Assembly: GCF_008831285.2 (NCBI RefSeq)
Contig: NC_045140.1
Coordinates: 22,070,370 to 22,134,369 of the forward strand
From: Nymphaea colorata
Lineage: Eukaryota > Streptophyta > Magnoliopsida > Nymphaeales > Nymphaeaceae
Direction of reading: 5' to 3'
DNA length: 64,000 nucleotides
Part shown: in pieces, positions 51,247 to 63,700 of the stretch
Position numbering within the stretch: the first letter of the stretch is position 1
Layout of the letters: each line of letters starts with the position of its first letter
Made by a program: the position numbers and the translations under genes
Notes under the pieces: generated by a model
Told to the model about the DNA's origin: nothing
Seen by the model: the letters and a program-made list of their open reading frames with translations, nothing else
The model's database searches: none

Positions 51247-52715
51247 ATGCCGGCGCCCACCGTCCGCTTGATCTCCAGCACCATGGTCCACCTGCGGGAG
51301 AGCAGCAGCAGCCACGCTGAGGGGAGTCGACGAAGGTGGGAGTTGACGGCGTGGGATGTGGCAATGCTCTCCACTCCTTACATTCAAAAGGGCCTGCTGT
51401 TCCCCATGCCTCCCGGACCGCTGTATGCCGCCATTCAACACCTTAAGTCTTCCCTCTCCCGATGCCTGCTGCACTTTCCCTTCTTGGCTGGGCGCTTGGC
51501 CACCGACTTGGAGACCACCACCTTCGTGGACTGCAGCGACCAGGGCGTACAGTTTGATGTGGCCGCCGCCGACGGGGTCCACGTCTCGGACTTGGCGTCG
51601 GCTGGTGAGATTCCGGCCGTTGTCAACTCCTTCTTTCCACTGGCCGACGGAACGGTCATCGGCTTCGATGGTTATTCTTTGCCTCTCCTTGCCGTTCAGG
51701 TATTCATATCTATCTCCTTTCGAGCCCTCTGGCTTTTCCGTTCATGATTCATAGAGTTTCCTACTTTTGCAACACTGTTACACCCAGATGGAGTTCGAAG
51801 AGGCAAGGACCTAATTAATGGATTGGTGTGTACCATGCGATTCCATTCCAGGTGACCGAGTTGAGCGACGGCGTTTTCGTCGGCTGCTCCTTCAACCATG
51901 TGATGGGCGACGGCGAGTCATTTTGGCATTTCTTCAAGTCCTGGTCCGAGATCACTTCCGGAAGCGAAATCATATCCCGGGCGCCACTGACCGAGCGACC
52001 ACCCATCCACCACGAGTGCGGTCGGATCAGATTCCTCGTCTCCGAAGAACATATGGCTCGGTTCTCCTCGCCGCCCTTGAGAGTGCGTTTCTTCCGCTTC
52101 AGCCGCAACGCCATCGTTTGCCTTAAGGCTAAGGCCAACCGGCAACTCAGGCCGGAGGTGGGCGACATCTCATCACTCCAAGCGTTGACGGCGCTCATGT
52201 GGAGGTGCATAACCCGAGCGAGGAGGCTCCCAGTTGACCAGACGACCACTTGTAAGATGGCCATAGGGAATCGGACGAGGCTCGACCCACCCCTGCCGGC
52301 CGGCTACTTCGGTAATTGCATGGAGGCCATCGCCGTAAAGGCCGTGGTGGGCGAGCTCCTGGCGCAGGAGCTGGGCTGGGCGGCTCGAGCCCTGCACGAT
52401 CGCATCAAGGGCCACACGAACCTGTCGGCTCGGAAGTTTGTAGAAGAGTGGGTGAAGAGGCCGAGCGTGTACCACGGGCTCTTTGAAGGGAACGGTGTCA
52501 TGGTGGGGAGCTCGCCGAGGTACGAGATATACGGCATCGACTTCGGATGGGGAAGTGGTGTGACGGTGCTCAGCGGCGCTGCTAACAAGTATGACGGGAA
52601 GATGTCGGCGTATCGAGGGAAGGGCGGCATCGATTTGGAAGTCTGCTTGTTCCCACATTTCATGAGTGCCTTGGAGTCGGATGGGGAGCTCTTGGACATG
52701 CTTTCGATTGTGTAA
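51247..52715 (+). CDS. BAHD acyltransferase, third member of the array
   Basis: Exons 51247-51699 and 51852-52715 give 438 aa. The intron lies at the same place as in copies A and B (after the Gln of LLAVQ, phase 0) but is only 152 bp against about 1.1 kb. HXXXD is H167-VMG-D171 and DFGWG is at 380-384. It is clearly more diverged than A and B are from each other, so it split off earlier. It has a short serine-rich insertion near residue 20 (RESSSSHAEGSRRRWELTAW). The ATG at 51247 was chosen over one at 51184 because MPAPTVRLISST aligns with the start of the other two. Substrates are not predictable. Confidence 0.91.
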
Positions 52716-52747
52716 GAACGCGTCTTTGGTGGTGTTTCCATTAATCC

Positions 52748-52753
52748 AATAAA
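52748..52753 (+). terminator. Poly(A) signal AATAAA of the third BAHD gene
   Basis: AATAAA 32 nt after the stop codon at 52715; position is usual for plants, though plant signals are loose. Confidence 0.4.
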
Positions 52754-52839
52754 AGAGCACCGGCAGCCTAATTTGCAATTGCTGTTTTTGGCTCTTCAAT
52801 ACCAATGTAACGCAAATTTTATGAAACGAGGCAAAAGGC

Positions 52840-53340
52840 AACAAGTGATTTTAAAATATTAAAAAATTATACGTAATATGGGGTTAATGACAGTGTAATT
52901 GCGTTTTTCTAAAAGAATTTATATGGGCCCGAAGGTGGTTATATACACCATTGGATGAATTTTCATCCCTTATTGTAATAATAACAAAATGCCTATAATT
53001 AATAATTTTTTTGTAAAGACAAAAAAGAAAACCTTAAAAAAAATTGAGTATTCAATAAAAATAAAATTTGTTAGTTTTTATATAATAAAAAAGCGTTTTC
53101 ATTTTTTTTTCACTTATATTGTTATTTTATTATCTTATAAACATTATTTAATATTGATGTTTAGCGTTTTGTTATATAAATATTTTATTATCTCATAAAC
53201 ATTATTTTATGTTTAACGTTATTCCATACGTTCATCCATTATCTTGTTATTTCATAGATAAACATTACATACATATACACTTAAGATAACAAATAGATAT
53301 TTTTTATGGTTACTCTATCCTTGCTTTTCCTAGCAGTTCA
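52840..53340. other. Extremely AT-rich intergenic block
   Basis: Roughly half a kilobase dominated by A and T with repeated words such as CTCATAAACATTATTTA and TATTTTATTATCT (53,140-53,215). No gene; the plus-strand frame here is low-complexity. Confidence 0.7.
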
Positions 53341-53358
53341 GTATCTAAATTCTCTTTC

Positions 53359-53362
<4 letters not shown>

Positions 53363-53400
<38 letters not shown>
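53363..53400. repeat. (CT)19 microsatellite
   Basis: Uninterrupted CT tract of 38 bp. Confidence 0.97.
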
Positions 53401-53403
<3 letters not shown>

Positions 53404-53584
53404 TTAATTTATTTGTTATCAGTTCGGCCATCACCATTTTTGGTGTAAGCTCTGTGATTCTTGATCAGTAGACATGTCGAACTTTTCTAAAAAAAAAAAC
53501 ATGAATGTGAGACTGTAAAACTTAAAGAACAAATCAAGCAATTCTACTGAGTGTGACAGAGCTGATGGAGCACGAATATTCATT

Positions 53585-53955
53585 GGGTGCTCTCCTTCAA
53601 TAGTCGTGTTATGGGTGATCCTCGCAATTCGGGACATCAAACACTGTCCCGACCGCCACTGACCCATCCACCATGAGTTCGGTCAGATCCGATTCTTTGT
53701 GTCAGAAGCAGCAGATATGTCACGAGGGGGCCCGGATCTCATCATTCCAGGCGTTGCTCCTGCTCATGTGGAGGTCCATAATAGAAGCGAACGCGTCGAA
53801 GATCGATTCGCCCCCTGTCCCGCAGGTACTTTGGCGACTGCAAGCAGCCCTTCGCAGTAAAGGCCGAGGTGGGCGACAGGAGCTGCGCTGGGATCTCGAG
53901 CCCTCCGAACCTTGAAGCTCAGAAGTTTGTAGAAGATTGGGTGAAGCGGCTGATC
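53585..53955 (+). pseudogene. BAHD acyltransferase exon 2 relic
   Basis: Broken remnant of the second BAHD exon, closest to the third gene. Recognisable pieces in order: GTGCTCTCCTTCAATAGTCG (the HXXXD area, with His lost), CCACTGACCCATCCACCATG, a stretch matching ISSLQALTALMWR (about 53,730-53,775), then CTTTGGCGACTGCAAG for YFGNC, a GTAAAGGCCGAGGTGGGCGA segment, and AAGTTTGTAGAAGATTGGGT for KFVEEW (to about 53,950). Reading frame shifts between pieces, several internal deletions, and no trace of exon 1. It cannot encode an enzyme. Confidence 0.87.
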
Positions 53956-55368
53956 TTATCACTGTGGGTGTGTTTGTCAAGTATTCAAGTGGGTCCGAAG
54001 TCCTTTCTTTTTGATAAATTTCAAGCCACCGGCAAACAAACGATCAAAATCTCGGTCGGACTACTTGAAAATTGAGATTTTAATCCACCCACAAGGAAGT
54101 GCGATTAGAATTCAGGGAAGAAACTTCCGCCATTGGAGGTGCAGGAGAGAGAAGGAAAGAAGCAGAAGCAAGAAGAAGAGAAGCAGCTGCCCTGCACCCC
54201 TTTCTCTCTTCCTTTTGTTCCCTTTCTTTCTCCGTCTCTGTTAATCGGGACAAGGGAAACCCTAACTCCGGGCGGAAGAATTAGAAGAGAGTGAGACCCC
54301 TTCAGGCCGATGCTATGGTGGCGTTGTCGTCCCAGGCAATCGGACAAAGATAAGGGATTTATCGAGCAACAAGGAGGTAAAATCCACTATTGGATCTAAT
54401 CGTAAGGTCGGATGTTCTTGGCTGACATAAATCTTATACAATTTTATTTGTATGATGAAGAATCAAATTTTTCAACAAATATTTATCAGAAATTTTGGAG
54501 TTCACAACAGTTTCCCTACTGTTTGTAGATAATCCCATTAGAGGGAGTTTTAGAACGACATGAATCTAAAATACATAAGTGGAGTGTATGGTACGTTACT
54601 ATTGATTCATGAAAAGTGTTCTATGTAGATTTCTCGTCAGTTTTTGGTGCAGACAGATATATAAAACAATGATATACCGTTACTGTCGTCAAACACCCTT
54701 TAGAATACTGAGTTTCAGTTGGCTCAATATGATGACGGTTCATAAAAAAAATATTTAGAAACCGGAGCTTGGCACTCTTGAATCAGTCGCGGACCACTTC
54801 GGGCTGAATCGGCGGATTTTTTATTGCAATGACTTTCAGTTGCTCTTGAGCGTAAAGCGATCATCTGAATTTAAATAATTTACATGCCCCTGTTTAATGT
54901 TTGCCCATGATGTTCTGATTTGCTTGATATGAATTAGCAAGAAATAGAATATTTGTTTGAGATGGGTAATATTGGTTGTAGCTTCCCAATCATTATGGGA
55001 CATGGTTTTGCCCGTAGTAGTGGTATGTTCCAATATAATATCAATCCAATGCAATCCCTCCGTGGCTTTAAATTAACACTGAGTAGTGAACTGAAATTTT
55101 TTTATGGCGTTGGCAGATTCAAAAATATGTGAAGATGGAAATGAACTCAGTTTGCAAAGTTGATCCTCTCGTCAAAATAGACTGACCTAATATAATGTGC
55201 CAAGGAGTATCAAAACCACATTTACAATAGATGCTCTCATATGAGCAACTACATTTCTGAAACAGAAAGAAAAAAAAGCAGCCGGCGACATTACAGGGAT
55301 TTGGAATTTCCTCAGTTAACTAAACCGACCTCCAGTTCCAATTCTTCATCGAACTGAAAGCCGGATGT
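53956..55368. other. Convergent intergenic region between the BAHD relic and GLR A
   Basis: A purine-then-pyrimidine-rich stretch with a telo-box AAACCCTAA near 54,256 resembles a promoter or leader on the plus strand, but no coding frame follows. The rest is AT-rich. The final part includes the 3' untranslated region of the minus-strand GLR gene. Confidence 0.45.
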
Positions 55369-58300
55369 TCAATTTTCGCGAACGATTTCATGATTTGGTG
55401 ACGAGCGCCCACGAGTAGAAGCATCTTGCTCGGTACTTGTGCTATCGTCATCGTGATGTGGTGCAGGTCCTGCTTCAGTACTCACTGGGCTCTGCCTGCA
55501 TGACCGATCATCGATAGCATTGTCGCTGATTTCCAGATCCTCATTATTCCTGATCATGTGCCTGAAAGTGAGGGAGTTGAGATCTTTCTCATCGAAATGC
55601 CTGATAATGTCCAACACTGTGAGCCACAGGCGCTTCTGCTCGGTGTCATGCTCGGGAGAAGAAGGGCCCTCGTCTTTCTTGTAATATTCCAACAGGACCG
55701 AGAGGACGTAGAAAAGGAGAGCTCCAGTTGAAGCGATCCCGGTTATAAGGAAGAGGCCCCAGAAGTTTGAGAGCGAAAGGCTGCCGGAGCTTGTATCTGA
55801 CGTCGAATCTACACCGTCGGTCGTTTGATTGCTGATCCATTTCTTTTCTATAGCTATCATTTCATCTCCCTCCGTCACGTTGAGAATGGCTCGAGACATA
55901 TCAGAGACCAACGGGGAACCTCGTGGAAATGCCTGAAAAGTTAAGTTAATTTCGTTTCCTCAGTGCTGTTATGTAGAAAGGGAGAGAGATCTAGGGAGAA
56001 GGAGAGAAAGTATACTTACAAATGCTAAGCCACCGGTTTTGTAGGTAGGGCCAACAGTAGTATACTCATCGCCATGCTGGCCGAGGAACATGCGGTTGTA
56101 AGGGATCTCATCGAAGATGGCAGCAACGCCGCCATGGCGGCTGCCCTTGGAGAAGGCTTCCAGAAAGTCCTCGGGCTTGGTGTATGGCCTGATCTTCGAC
56201 GCCGGAACGCCCAACCGCCTCAGCAACTGCCCCACGAAGGACGAGTTTCGGTAGCCGATGTAGTCGCCATTCCTGATCAGCGTCTGAATGTCGGTAACCG
56301 ATGGTTGCAGCTGCTGCACCGTCAGCATGGACGTCAAGCTGGCCGTGTAGCTGGTCGTCAGAATCAACACGACGAACACCCAGACTACGATCACGAGTCG
56401 AGACAGGTTGCCGGCGAGCCTTTGGTCTGAAGATCAGTCCAGACATCTAATTCCTCTCAATTTTCAAGTCAATACAAGATTCATGTCCATGAGCAATGGG
56501 TGGTGATCAGTTGGGTACTTACTGTGGGCGAAGACCATGGTGGAGAAGATGAAGTAGAAGACCAAGCCCACCTGTTCGGTGGGAGGGCCTTGGAACTCCG
56601 ACCCGCCCTTCCAGCGCTCCAGCGCCCACACCACGACGCCGGTGAAGAGGAAGGAGGCAAAGGTGGCGAGCCACAGCTGTAGGGTCATGGGCCGGAGGAA
56701 CACCCAGGCGTTCTTCTTGTGGGGCTTCACCGGCACTATCATGGACACCCCGGACTCGGTGTAGGGCAGAGTGAAGTCCACATATTTGGATCGGTTTGCG
56801 ATGATGGTAGTGTCGCCGACGACCGCGTCGTACCTCTGTACATACCAACCAACATCAACACCTTAATTAATTCGTTAATTATTGTAATGACCACAAGTAG
56901 CAGAGAGAGACCAAATTGATTTCGATTTATATATGATAATGCGGCTTAGTTTTTTGGGCGAGTAGAATAAAAAGGAGGAGCAACCGAGCAAGAGAAAAGA
57001 AAAGGGATGTGTTCCCCAACCCAAAATGTTTCTAAAAAATTATCGACAAAAAAAAAAAAACTGAAAATTTTGGAGAAAAACTTGAAGACGCCTCCATTAG
57101 AAATTTTGTCTCCACTTGGTGCAGGTCGATCTAAACGCCCATGCTTTTTAGGTCGTTGACGTCTGCGAATCTTGGACCCGCAACCCTCCAGCACAGGGGG
57201 ATGGACTTCGTCCAGTTTTGACCGTTGGCTTTCTGACGACGGTAAAGCCATCCAATTATTTATGAACTTCTTAACAAGGTCGTCTGACTTTTAGTGCAAC
57301 TTGCTAAAAAAAAAATTTGGTGTGCACATTCTTCTAAGGCAAAATTTTGTAAAAGCAGAGTCTACTTGCCTAAGTTTTGATTTCTTTCATTTGACCGACT
57401 AAGTTGTAAGGAAACATGTACACACTGGGATAAAAGAAGTCGGAACTTAAGCATGTGTGATTATATCAAACCAAATTAATTTCTCTAGAGAGCTTCAGGT
57501 TGCACTTGCGTGGAATGCCAAAACCAAGGCCCCAGATTACAATGCATTCAAGACCACTCGCTCTCATTCAATCGAAGCCTGAAAAAGACTTTAGCAACAC
57601 AAGAAAATGTCCCGCAGGCGTGCTTCTGTGAAGCAATTATTGTTCGTTATTTTATTCGTTTTGTTGATTATGTAGCCCCACCAACGAATCGCAACATTGG
57701 CTAGCCGTTGACTTGCTTTATTACACGCTAACGCCGGTCGGCTTCTGAGCGGTAGATTCTTTGATAGATTAAAGAAGAAGGGTGGATATAAAACCTTAGA
57801 AACGGATTATTGAGCCAAAGCTCAGAAGCTGTGAAAACAAAAATATGAGCATGAGTTTCATTATTATGCTTTATAAAAGTGTAGAAACTTACTGAAGAAT
57901 AATAGAACTACTGGCCAAAGCAAGTTGACTTGATAACGCCAACCCAGACAGTTATTCCAAATTTTAGTTGAAAATAGGGAAGTAAGAATTAAGGGGAAGG
58001 AAAAGTTACGCAAAAACTAAAAAATTGGCATAGGGGGTTGAACCCTAGCTAGCTATTGCTTTCGTAGTTACCACTTCATTCTTACTTTACCATCTAGCTC
58101 AGAATTCATGTTCGGTCAGAGAAGATGAAAGGAAAAAAGTTGGAAACTAAGTTTTCGGTACTAACCTGAAGGTAGACTTGGTAGACGAGATCATCGTAGC
58201 TGCCGGCCATTTTTCCTTGATCGTTCTCAAAGGGGAACAACTCGTAGGGAAGCGAGTAAGGGAGTTTGCTCACCACCGCCTTGAACACGTCTATCGAGTA

Positions 58301-60006
58301 CCCCGTCACGATCGTCGCGTTCGTCTGCGGATCCCTCCAAACACCGACGAAGTCCTTGTAACCATCTTTCACGGGCACCCCAATCCTCAACTTCTTCCCC
58401 TCCGTCGGAATCATCCAACCCCGGGGAACCTCCTCTGTTCCGCCGGGCCAGACCACCGGGTTAAGTACAATGGCAGGATCTGAATAGTTCGGGTTCCTGT
58501 TCCTGTCTTCCGAGCTCAGAGTCCGGGAAAGCCCGAATCCTGGACGCCAGAATCCGATCTCATGAAGATCTTCCATGCCCACCACGTTAATTATTTGGAT
58601 GATTCTGTTCCGCAGTTGACCATCTGCAAGCTGGAATTCGCCACTCAATCCTCTAAACCGTGTCTTCCTCACTGCTTCCAGGAGATTTCGACCCGCCGGT
58701 GAGACACGTTTCAACAGCTCGAACGAGTTCGCCGACTTCTTTGGTTTGAGGGCGTCGGAATTGTACTCACCGACGCCGTTAGCTTTCTCCACGGCCAGGG
58801 CCAGTGCCCAGGCCGTGTCGTAGGCCCAGATGCCAAACGCGTTGCGCTCCGGCTGCGTCCCCATCTCCGGATTTTCCGCGACCAATCTGCGCCTCCACCT
58901 CTCCGCGAAATCCCTCAAGGGCTTCGAGGAAGGAACGTATGTCTTCACTCCGATGACACCCTTCATGGAGGCAATCACAGAAGAATTCATGACTCCAATG
59001 AGGTTTCCCAATGAGTTCGTGATGATCCAGACGTAGTCTTTGCTCATCATACCTTTAGTTTCTGCGTTGAGAAACAGACGAGCACCAAGAGCGGGAGGCA
59101 AGTGCACCACAAAGACCCGAGTATGGTTCGAAGCAAGCCGGTCCAGCTCTCCATTAATGAAGCTATCGTTGGCCGATGGTGGCAGAAGGGTCCTGTAAGG
59201 TACTCCGACGCCAATCTGCTGGAGGGCATCGGTTAAGAAGGGGATCACCCCCATCCCGAAGTTGGAGTTTTCATAGATTGGCACCACTTTTTTCCATCCG
59301 TAGGCCTTGACAATATCAACTATGGCACCTACTTGAAAGGAGTCGCTCTCCGCAGTGGAAATGAAGAAAGAATTGCCACTTGATGACAGCGAAGGGCTTG
59401 TAGCCGAGAAGGAAACGATGGGCACATGAGTTCTATCACCCAGTTTGCTGATGAATTCTGCATCTCCGGACCTCTGCGGCCCGATAATAGCTTCCACTCC
59501 AACATTCTTCAACAACCCAATAGCTAACAAGAACACAAGAAGGAGGGTTAAAGAGCATTCTCAGATCTATCCAACCAGACTAAAGAAAATTAAGTAACCG
59601 GTTTGGAATTGCTCAAGAATTTGGGTTTCAATTCAAGTTGATGGCCTATGTGAGGCAGAAAGCTAGAAATTGCTTAAGACTGCCCTCAGTGGTTTGGAAT
59701 TTGAAGAAAGGAATAATTTTGAGTCCCAAGTAGCGTACCAGTGTTGGTGGCTCCAATAACATCTTTTTCTGAACTACCACTGTGAAGAATCAACCGTTTG
59801 TTGTGGCTGCGAGTGCCATAGAAGTCCTCAAGAGCGACTGAGATAAAGGATTTGCCGATCTTCCCAACCAGAGACTCGAAATCAAGGATCAGTCCGACGT
59901 TTACCGGAACTGCTGATGTGTTTGCAGCAAGGGAGGGGCCGCAGAAGACGACCAGGAAGAAGAGAAGAGGAGGTTGGAGAACGGAAGGGGAATTTCGAGG
60001 GGCCAT
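55369..60006 (-). CDS. Glutamate receptor-like channel (GLR2-type), GLR A, complete
   Basis: Plant GLRs are amino-acid-gated cation (often Ca2+) channels of the plasma or internal membranes, used in wound, defence and growth signalling. Exons on the minus strand: 60006-59739, 59523-58166, 56835-56523, 56426-56020 and 55932-55369, all GT-AG with matching phase, product 969 aa. Layout: signal peptide (residues 1-27, PLLFFLVVFCGPSLA), amino-terminal ligand-binding (periplasmic-type) domain, S1 (KLRIGVPVKDGYKDF), M1 (LQLWLATFASFLFTGVVVW), pore (GLVFYFIFSTMVFAH), M3 with the gating block SYTASLTSMLTVQQL, S2, M4 (FWGLFLITGIASTGALLFYV) and a Ser/Asp-rich cytosolic tail. Style of the N-terminal domain suggests the GLR2.7/2.8-like clade. 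It lies head-to-tail with a second GLR 766 bp upstream. Intron 2 is 1.3 kb. Confidence 0.94.
56836..58165 (-). other. Intron 2 of GLR A
   Basis: A 1.3 kb intron between the exons ending YQVYLQ and beginning RYDAVVGD. No nested gene; the frame near 56,946-57,251 has no recognised domain and ends in a poly-Phe run from an A tract on the plus strand. Confidence 0.8.
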
Positions 60007-60772
60007 CTCAAGGCCAAAAAAGGAAGCACTTAGGCTTGGGGAAGGCCCTTGTTCTACTTCTCCCTTGGGGCTAACTGCTCGTGGCTAAAAGGAGAAGGCA
60101 GAAGATTGTGGCCGATTCAAACTACGAAAGACAATATAATATCTGCTGTTGACTGTGTGCTAGTCAAAGGAAGCAATGGAAATTGTAAATTCGAAAAAGA
60201 AGATCAAACAAGAAACTATTCACCTTTTGACTGACTTTGATAAACAATATTATTTCCTTGACCAACGGCGCAATTAATTTTTTCAACTTCAAAAGTTTTA
60301 ACTCATCACTTGTCGCTCGCTACAGAGGTTGCTTATTCAAGTTCACTATTATAATATTACTGGCAAAGCATTGGATTTGGATAATTTTATAGCCGGTTTT
60401 AGAGCTTATCCAAGTCCCCTTTTATTTCCTACTACAATCGCCTCGGATTTTAAAATTATTCTGTCCCCTTAGCGTTACCCATGACAAAATCAAGTCCTTC
60501 CCACCGGTTATCCACTTAAAGCTTCCGCTAATTTTCCTCGAAGGCAAGCGGGTGTGAATTATAGTTCACTAAAAAGCAGTTTCCGACCCAGTCCATATAA
60601 AAAGTTAATGGATTACCAAGATTAATCTTTACATATAGTTGATAAGCCAGTAGACATCTGGCAATTAGGAAACTGGAAAGTTAACGATCACATCTTACAA
60701 CGATACGACCTACCGCTATCTCACAAGCTGCAAGTTATTTCCTGTAATAGGCCAATTATTGGGAATATCTCG
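60007..60772. other. Intergenic region between GLR B and GLR A
   Basis: 766 bp that must hold the 3' end of GLR B and the promoter of GLR A, including the W-box cluster. No other gene seen. Confidence 0.7.
60149..60263. promoter_or_regulatory. W-box cluster upstream of GLR A
   Basis: Four TTGACY cores lie within 115 bp: TTGACT at 60149-60154 (+), 60162-60167 (-) and 60227-60232 (+), and TTGACC at 60258-60263 (+). They are 143-257 bp upstream of the GLR A start codon. W-boxes bind WRKY transcription factors. Binding here is inferred from the motif only. Confidence 0.5.
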
Positions 60773-63700
60773 CTAAGCGGAGGCAATTACAATATCATGA
60801 GGAGGTTCTTCACCACTGTTTGGAATGCTCAATGGATGGATTCTCATGTCTCTCCTGCTGCCTCCTTCTCGCGTGTTTCTGAAAGTGTGTGAAGACATGT
60901 CCTTCTGATCAAAGTGCTTCAACATGGTGTTCATTCTGACTGCTTTTACTCTCTGCAGCCAAGTCGTCGGCCCTGTGAAAGTGTCCTCAACCTTAACAGT
61001 CTTGAGATAGTTGTAAAAGAAACGAAGGAAGAAAACAAGAAGCGCCATCAATGAAGTTGTCCCTGTTAAGAGGAAGAGTCCCCACAGACGGGTGACGGAC
61101 AACCTGTCAGATTCCACTTTTCTTCCCGCATTTACACAAGTCTGGTTCCCAAAAAGTGCCTTGTTGATCTCCATCATCTTATCTCCCTCCGTAACGTTCA
61201 GTATTGCCCTCGAAACATCAGAAACTAAGGGCGAACCTTTCGGGAATACCTGCAACAATTGCCAGTGTTTGAAACCATGTGAGAGAGAGAGAGAGATAAA
61301 GACAGAGACAAACAGACAGACAGACGGACTTACGAAGCCAAATCCTTCTGCTCTGTAAACAGGTCCAACCATGGCGAAGCCATCACAGTATTTCGCGAGG
61401 AAGAGCTTAATGAGTGGGATTTCATCGAAAATGGCTCCAACGCCACCATTCTTGCTGCCATTGGTGAGTGCATCTGCGTATTCTTCTGGGGAATTGTACG
61501 CCTTGAGTTTATTTTTGGGAACATTCAGTTGATCGATCAACATGTCGCGGACGAACGATCCATTCTGGTAACCAATGCTCTCCCCATTTCTTAGGAGAGT
61601 TTGAATGTCGGTGACGGTGGGCTGGAGCTGCTGCACGGTGAGCATGGAGGTCAGGCTGGCCGTGTAGCTCTGCGTCAGTATCAGCACCACAAACACCCAC
61701 ACGATCACTACAACGCGGGACAAGTTGCTTTGGAGCTTCTCCCCTTCAGTTTCGAAAGAGAAAAATGCACGAAATCAGCTTTGTCAAAGATATGGTCAGG
61801 ATTTATAACCCAAACTTTGAAAACAAAATTGACGCCGCGAAATGTTTATTTGAGGAATCAACGGTAAAGGGACTTGGTGTTTGCGGGTGCCCTGGAGTAA
61901 AGTTTTGTCTCATGTAGATGAACATAATAAAGCAATAATCTAACACCACTAGAAGAGACAAAATACCCAAATAAAAGAGTGTGTGAGATTGAGAGAGAGA
62001 GAGAGAATTACTGTGAGCAAAGACCATGGTGGAGAAGGCAAAGTAATAGACCAAGCCAAACTGCTTCAAGGGAGGTCCTCTGAACTCATCGTTGATTCGA
62101 TGCTCTAAAATCCATACCACCAAACCAGTCCAGACAAAGAAAACTCCACTGACCACCCAAAGCTGGGCCGTCATTGGCTTCAAGAATATGAAAGGGTTCG
62201 ACTTCCTTCCGGCTTTCATCCGCACAATCATGGACACACCAGTCTCCGTGTAGGGCAACGTGAAATCCACGTATTTGGTTCTGCTTGCCCTGATAGTCGT
62301 ATCACCCACCACTGCGTCGAAATTCTGTATGCCAACATCTTAAATTAATTAATCCATGCAACCTCTCATGCATAGTCATCTCATGGATAGTCGTACATGA
62401 TATAATACATAATTCAAGCATGAATACTCCAGGTAATATATAACCCTTACGATAGAGAATATAAATAGCAGCTTTTGAAACCATGTAACAGTAACCAACA
62501 TAAAAGATCTTCTCTGGGCATATTTATAGGATGAGTGTTATATGTAACTTTTAAAAAATTGCGACAGTGATTTTTACATTCTTGCAGAATGTTATTTACA
62601 CATTAAGGAGACATTTAATGAGGTGAAAAGGACAAGAAATGAAAGACGGTTTTATGCGTACGGTGGTTAAAATTTTTCAAGAAAATAAACCAGAGTTTTT
62701 TAATTTGTGGAACAAAGAAGTTGACATGACTGTACAGATCTAATAAAAGGAAAGAAAAATCTCAGGAATTCCTTTTCAGTGTTCGATGCATGAATGTGCC
62801 GTGGAGATAACTTATCAAACAAAGTATGCCTCGAAATTTTTTCTTGTTCATCGTTTCCAGTAATCTATAACGTTTTGGATCGCCACGAAAAATCCAAGTT
62901 TATATGGTAAACTTTTGTAGGAAAAAAGAGTAGAAATATGATGAAACGACGGGGTACAGCCAGCAAGAACAGAAGGTAAATGGCCTCACCCCAAGAAAAA
63001 CTTGGTAGACAAGTTCATTGTAAGTTCCATTGGGCTTCCCTTCGGCGTCTTCAAAAGGGACGAACTTATGGGGCAGATAGTACGGCATGTTTTGCAACAC
63101 CATATTGAAAACGTCTATGCAATAACCCTCCACGGCCGTGCTGCCGTCCGTCGGGTTCCTCTGGATCTTCAGAAATTCGGTGAACGCAAGCTTTACCGGC
63201 ACTCCTATTATCAGTTTCTTCCCGCTGGTTGGAATTTCCCACCCTCTCGGCGTCGCCGTCGTACCACCAGGCCAGTTCACCGTCTTAAGACTGGAATCCT
63301 TCTGTCCGCCGTCCACCTTTCCGGTTCTTGAGAGTCCGGTCGCCTTCTTCCAGAACCCCACTCTTTTTTCTCCACGTCCGATCAGATTCAGTATCTCAAA
63401 GTCTTCGGTGGTTAACTGCCCGTTTCGGAGATCGAAATCACCACTCAAACCTTGCAATGGATTGCGTCGCATCTCGTGCAATATGCTTGGCCCGGTTGAG
63501 GAGACTCCCAAATTCCCGAACACTCCCGTCGAGTTGGAGCGGCCGTTTCCACGTTGGTGGTGCTTGATGTTCCCGGCTTCTGTTCTTTCTACTGCTGAAG
63601 CCAGGGCCCAGACGGTGTCATATGCCCACAAACAGAAGATGTCGGGATCCCATGGCGGTTCTTCAACGTGGGTGAGGTTGGACTTGGACCAGATTCTCTG

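Noticed and set aside
54011-54347. Possible gene start near a telo-box (AAACCCTAA)
   Set aside because: Both strands give only low-complexity Arg/Ser frames; no coding continuation downstream.
55369-61867. Plus-strand frames of 60-118 codons opposite the GLR genes
   Set aside because: They are antisense shadows of conserved channel exons.
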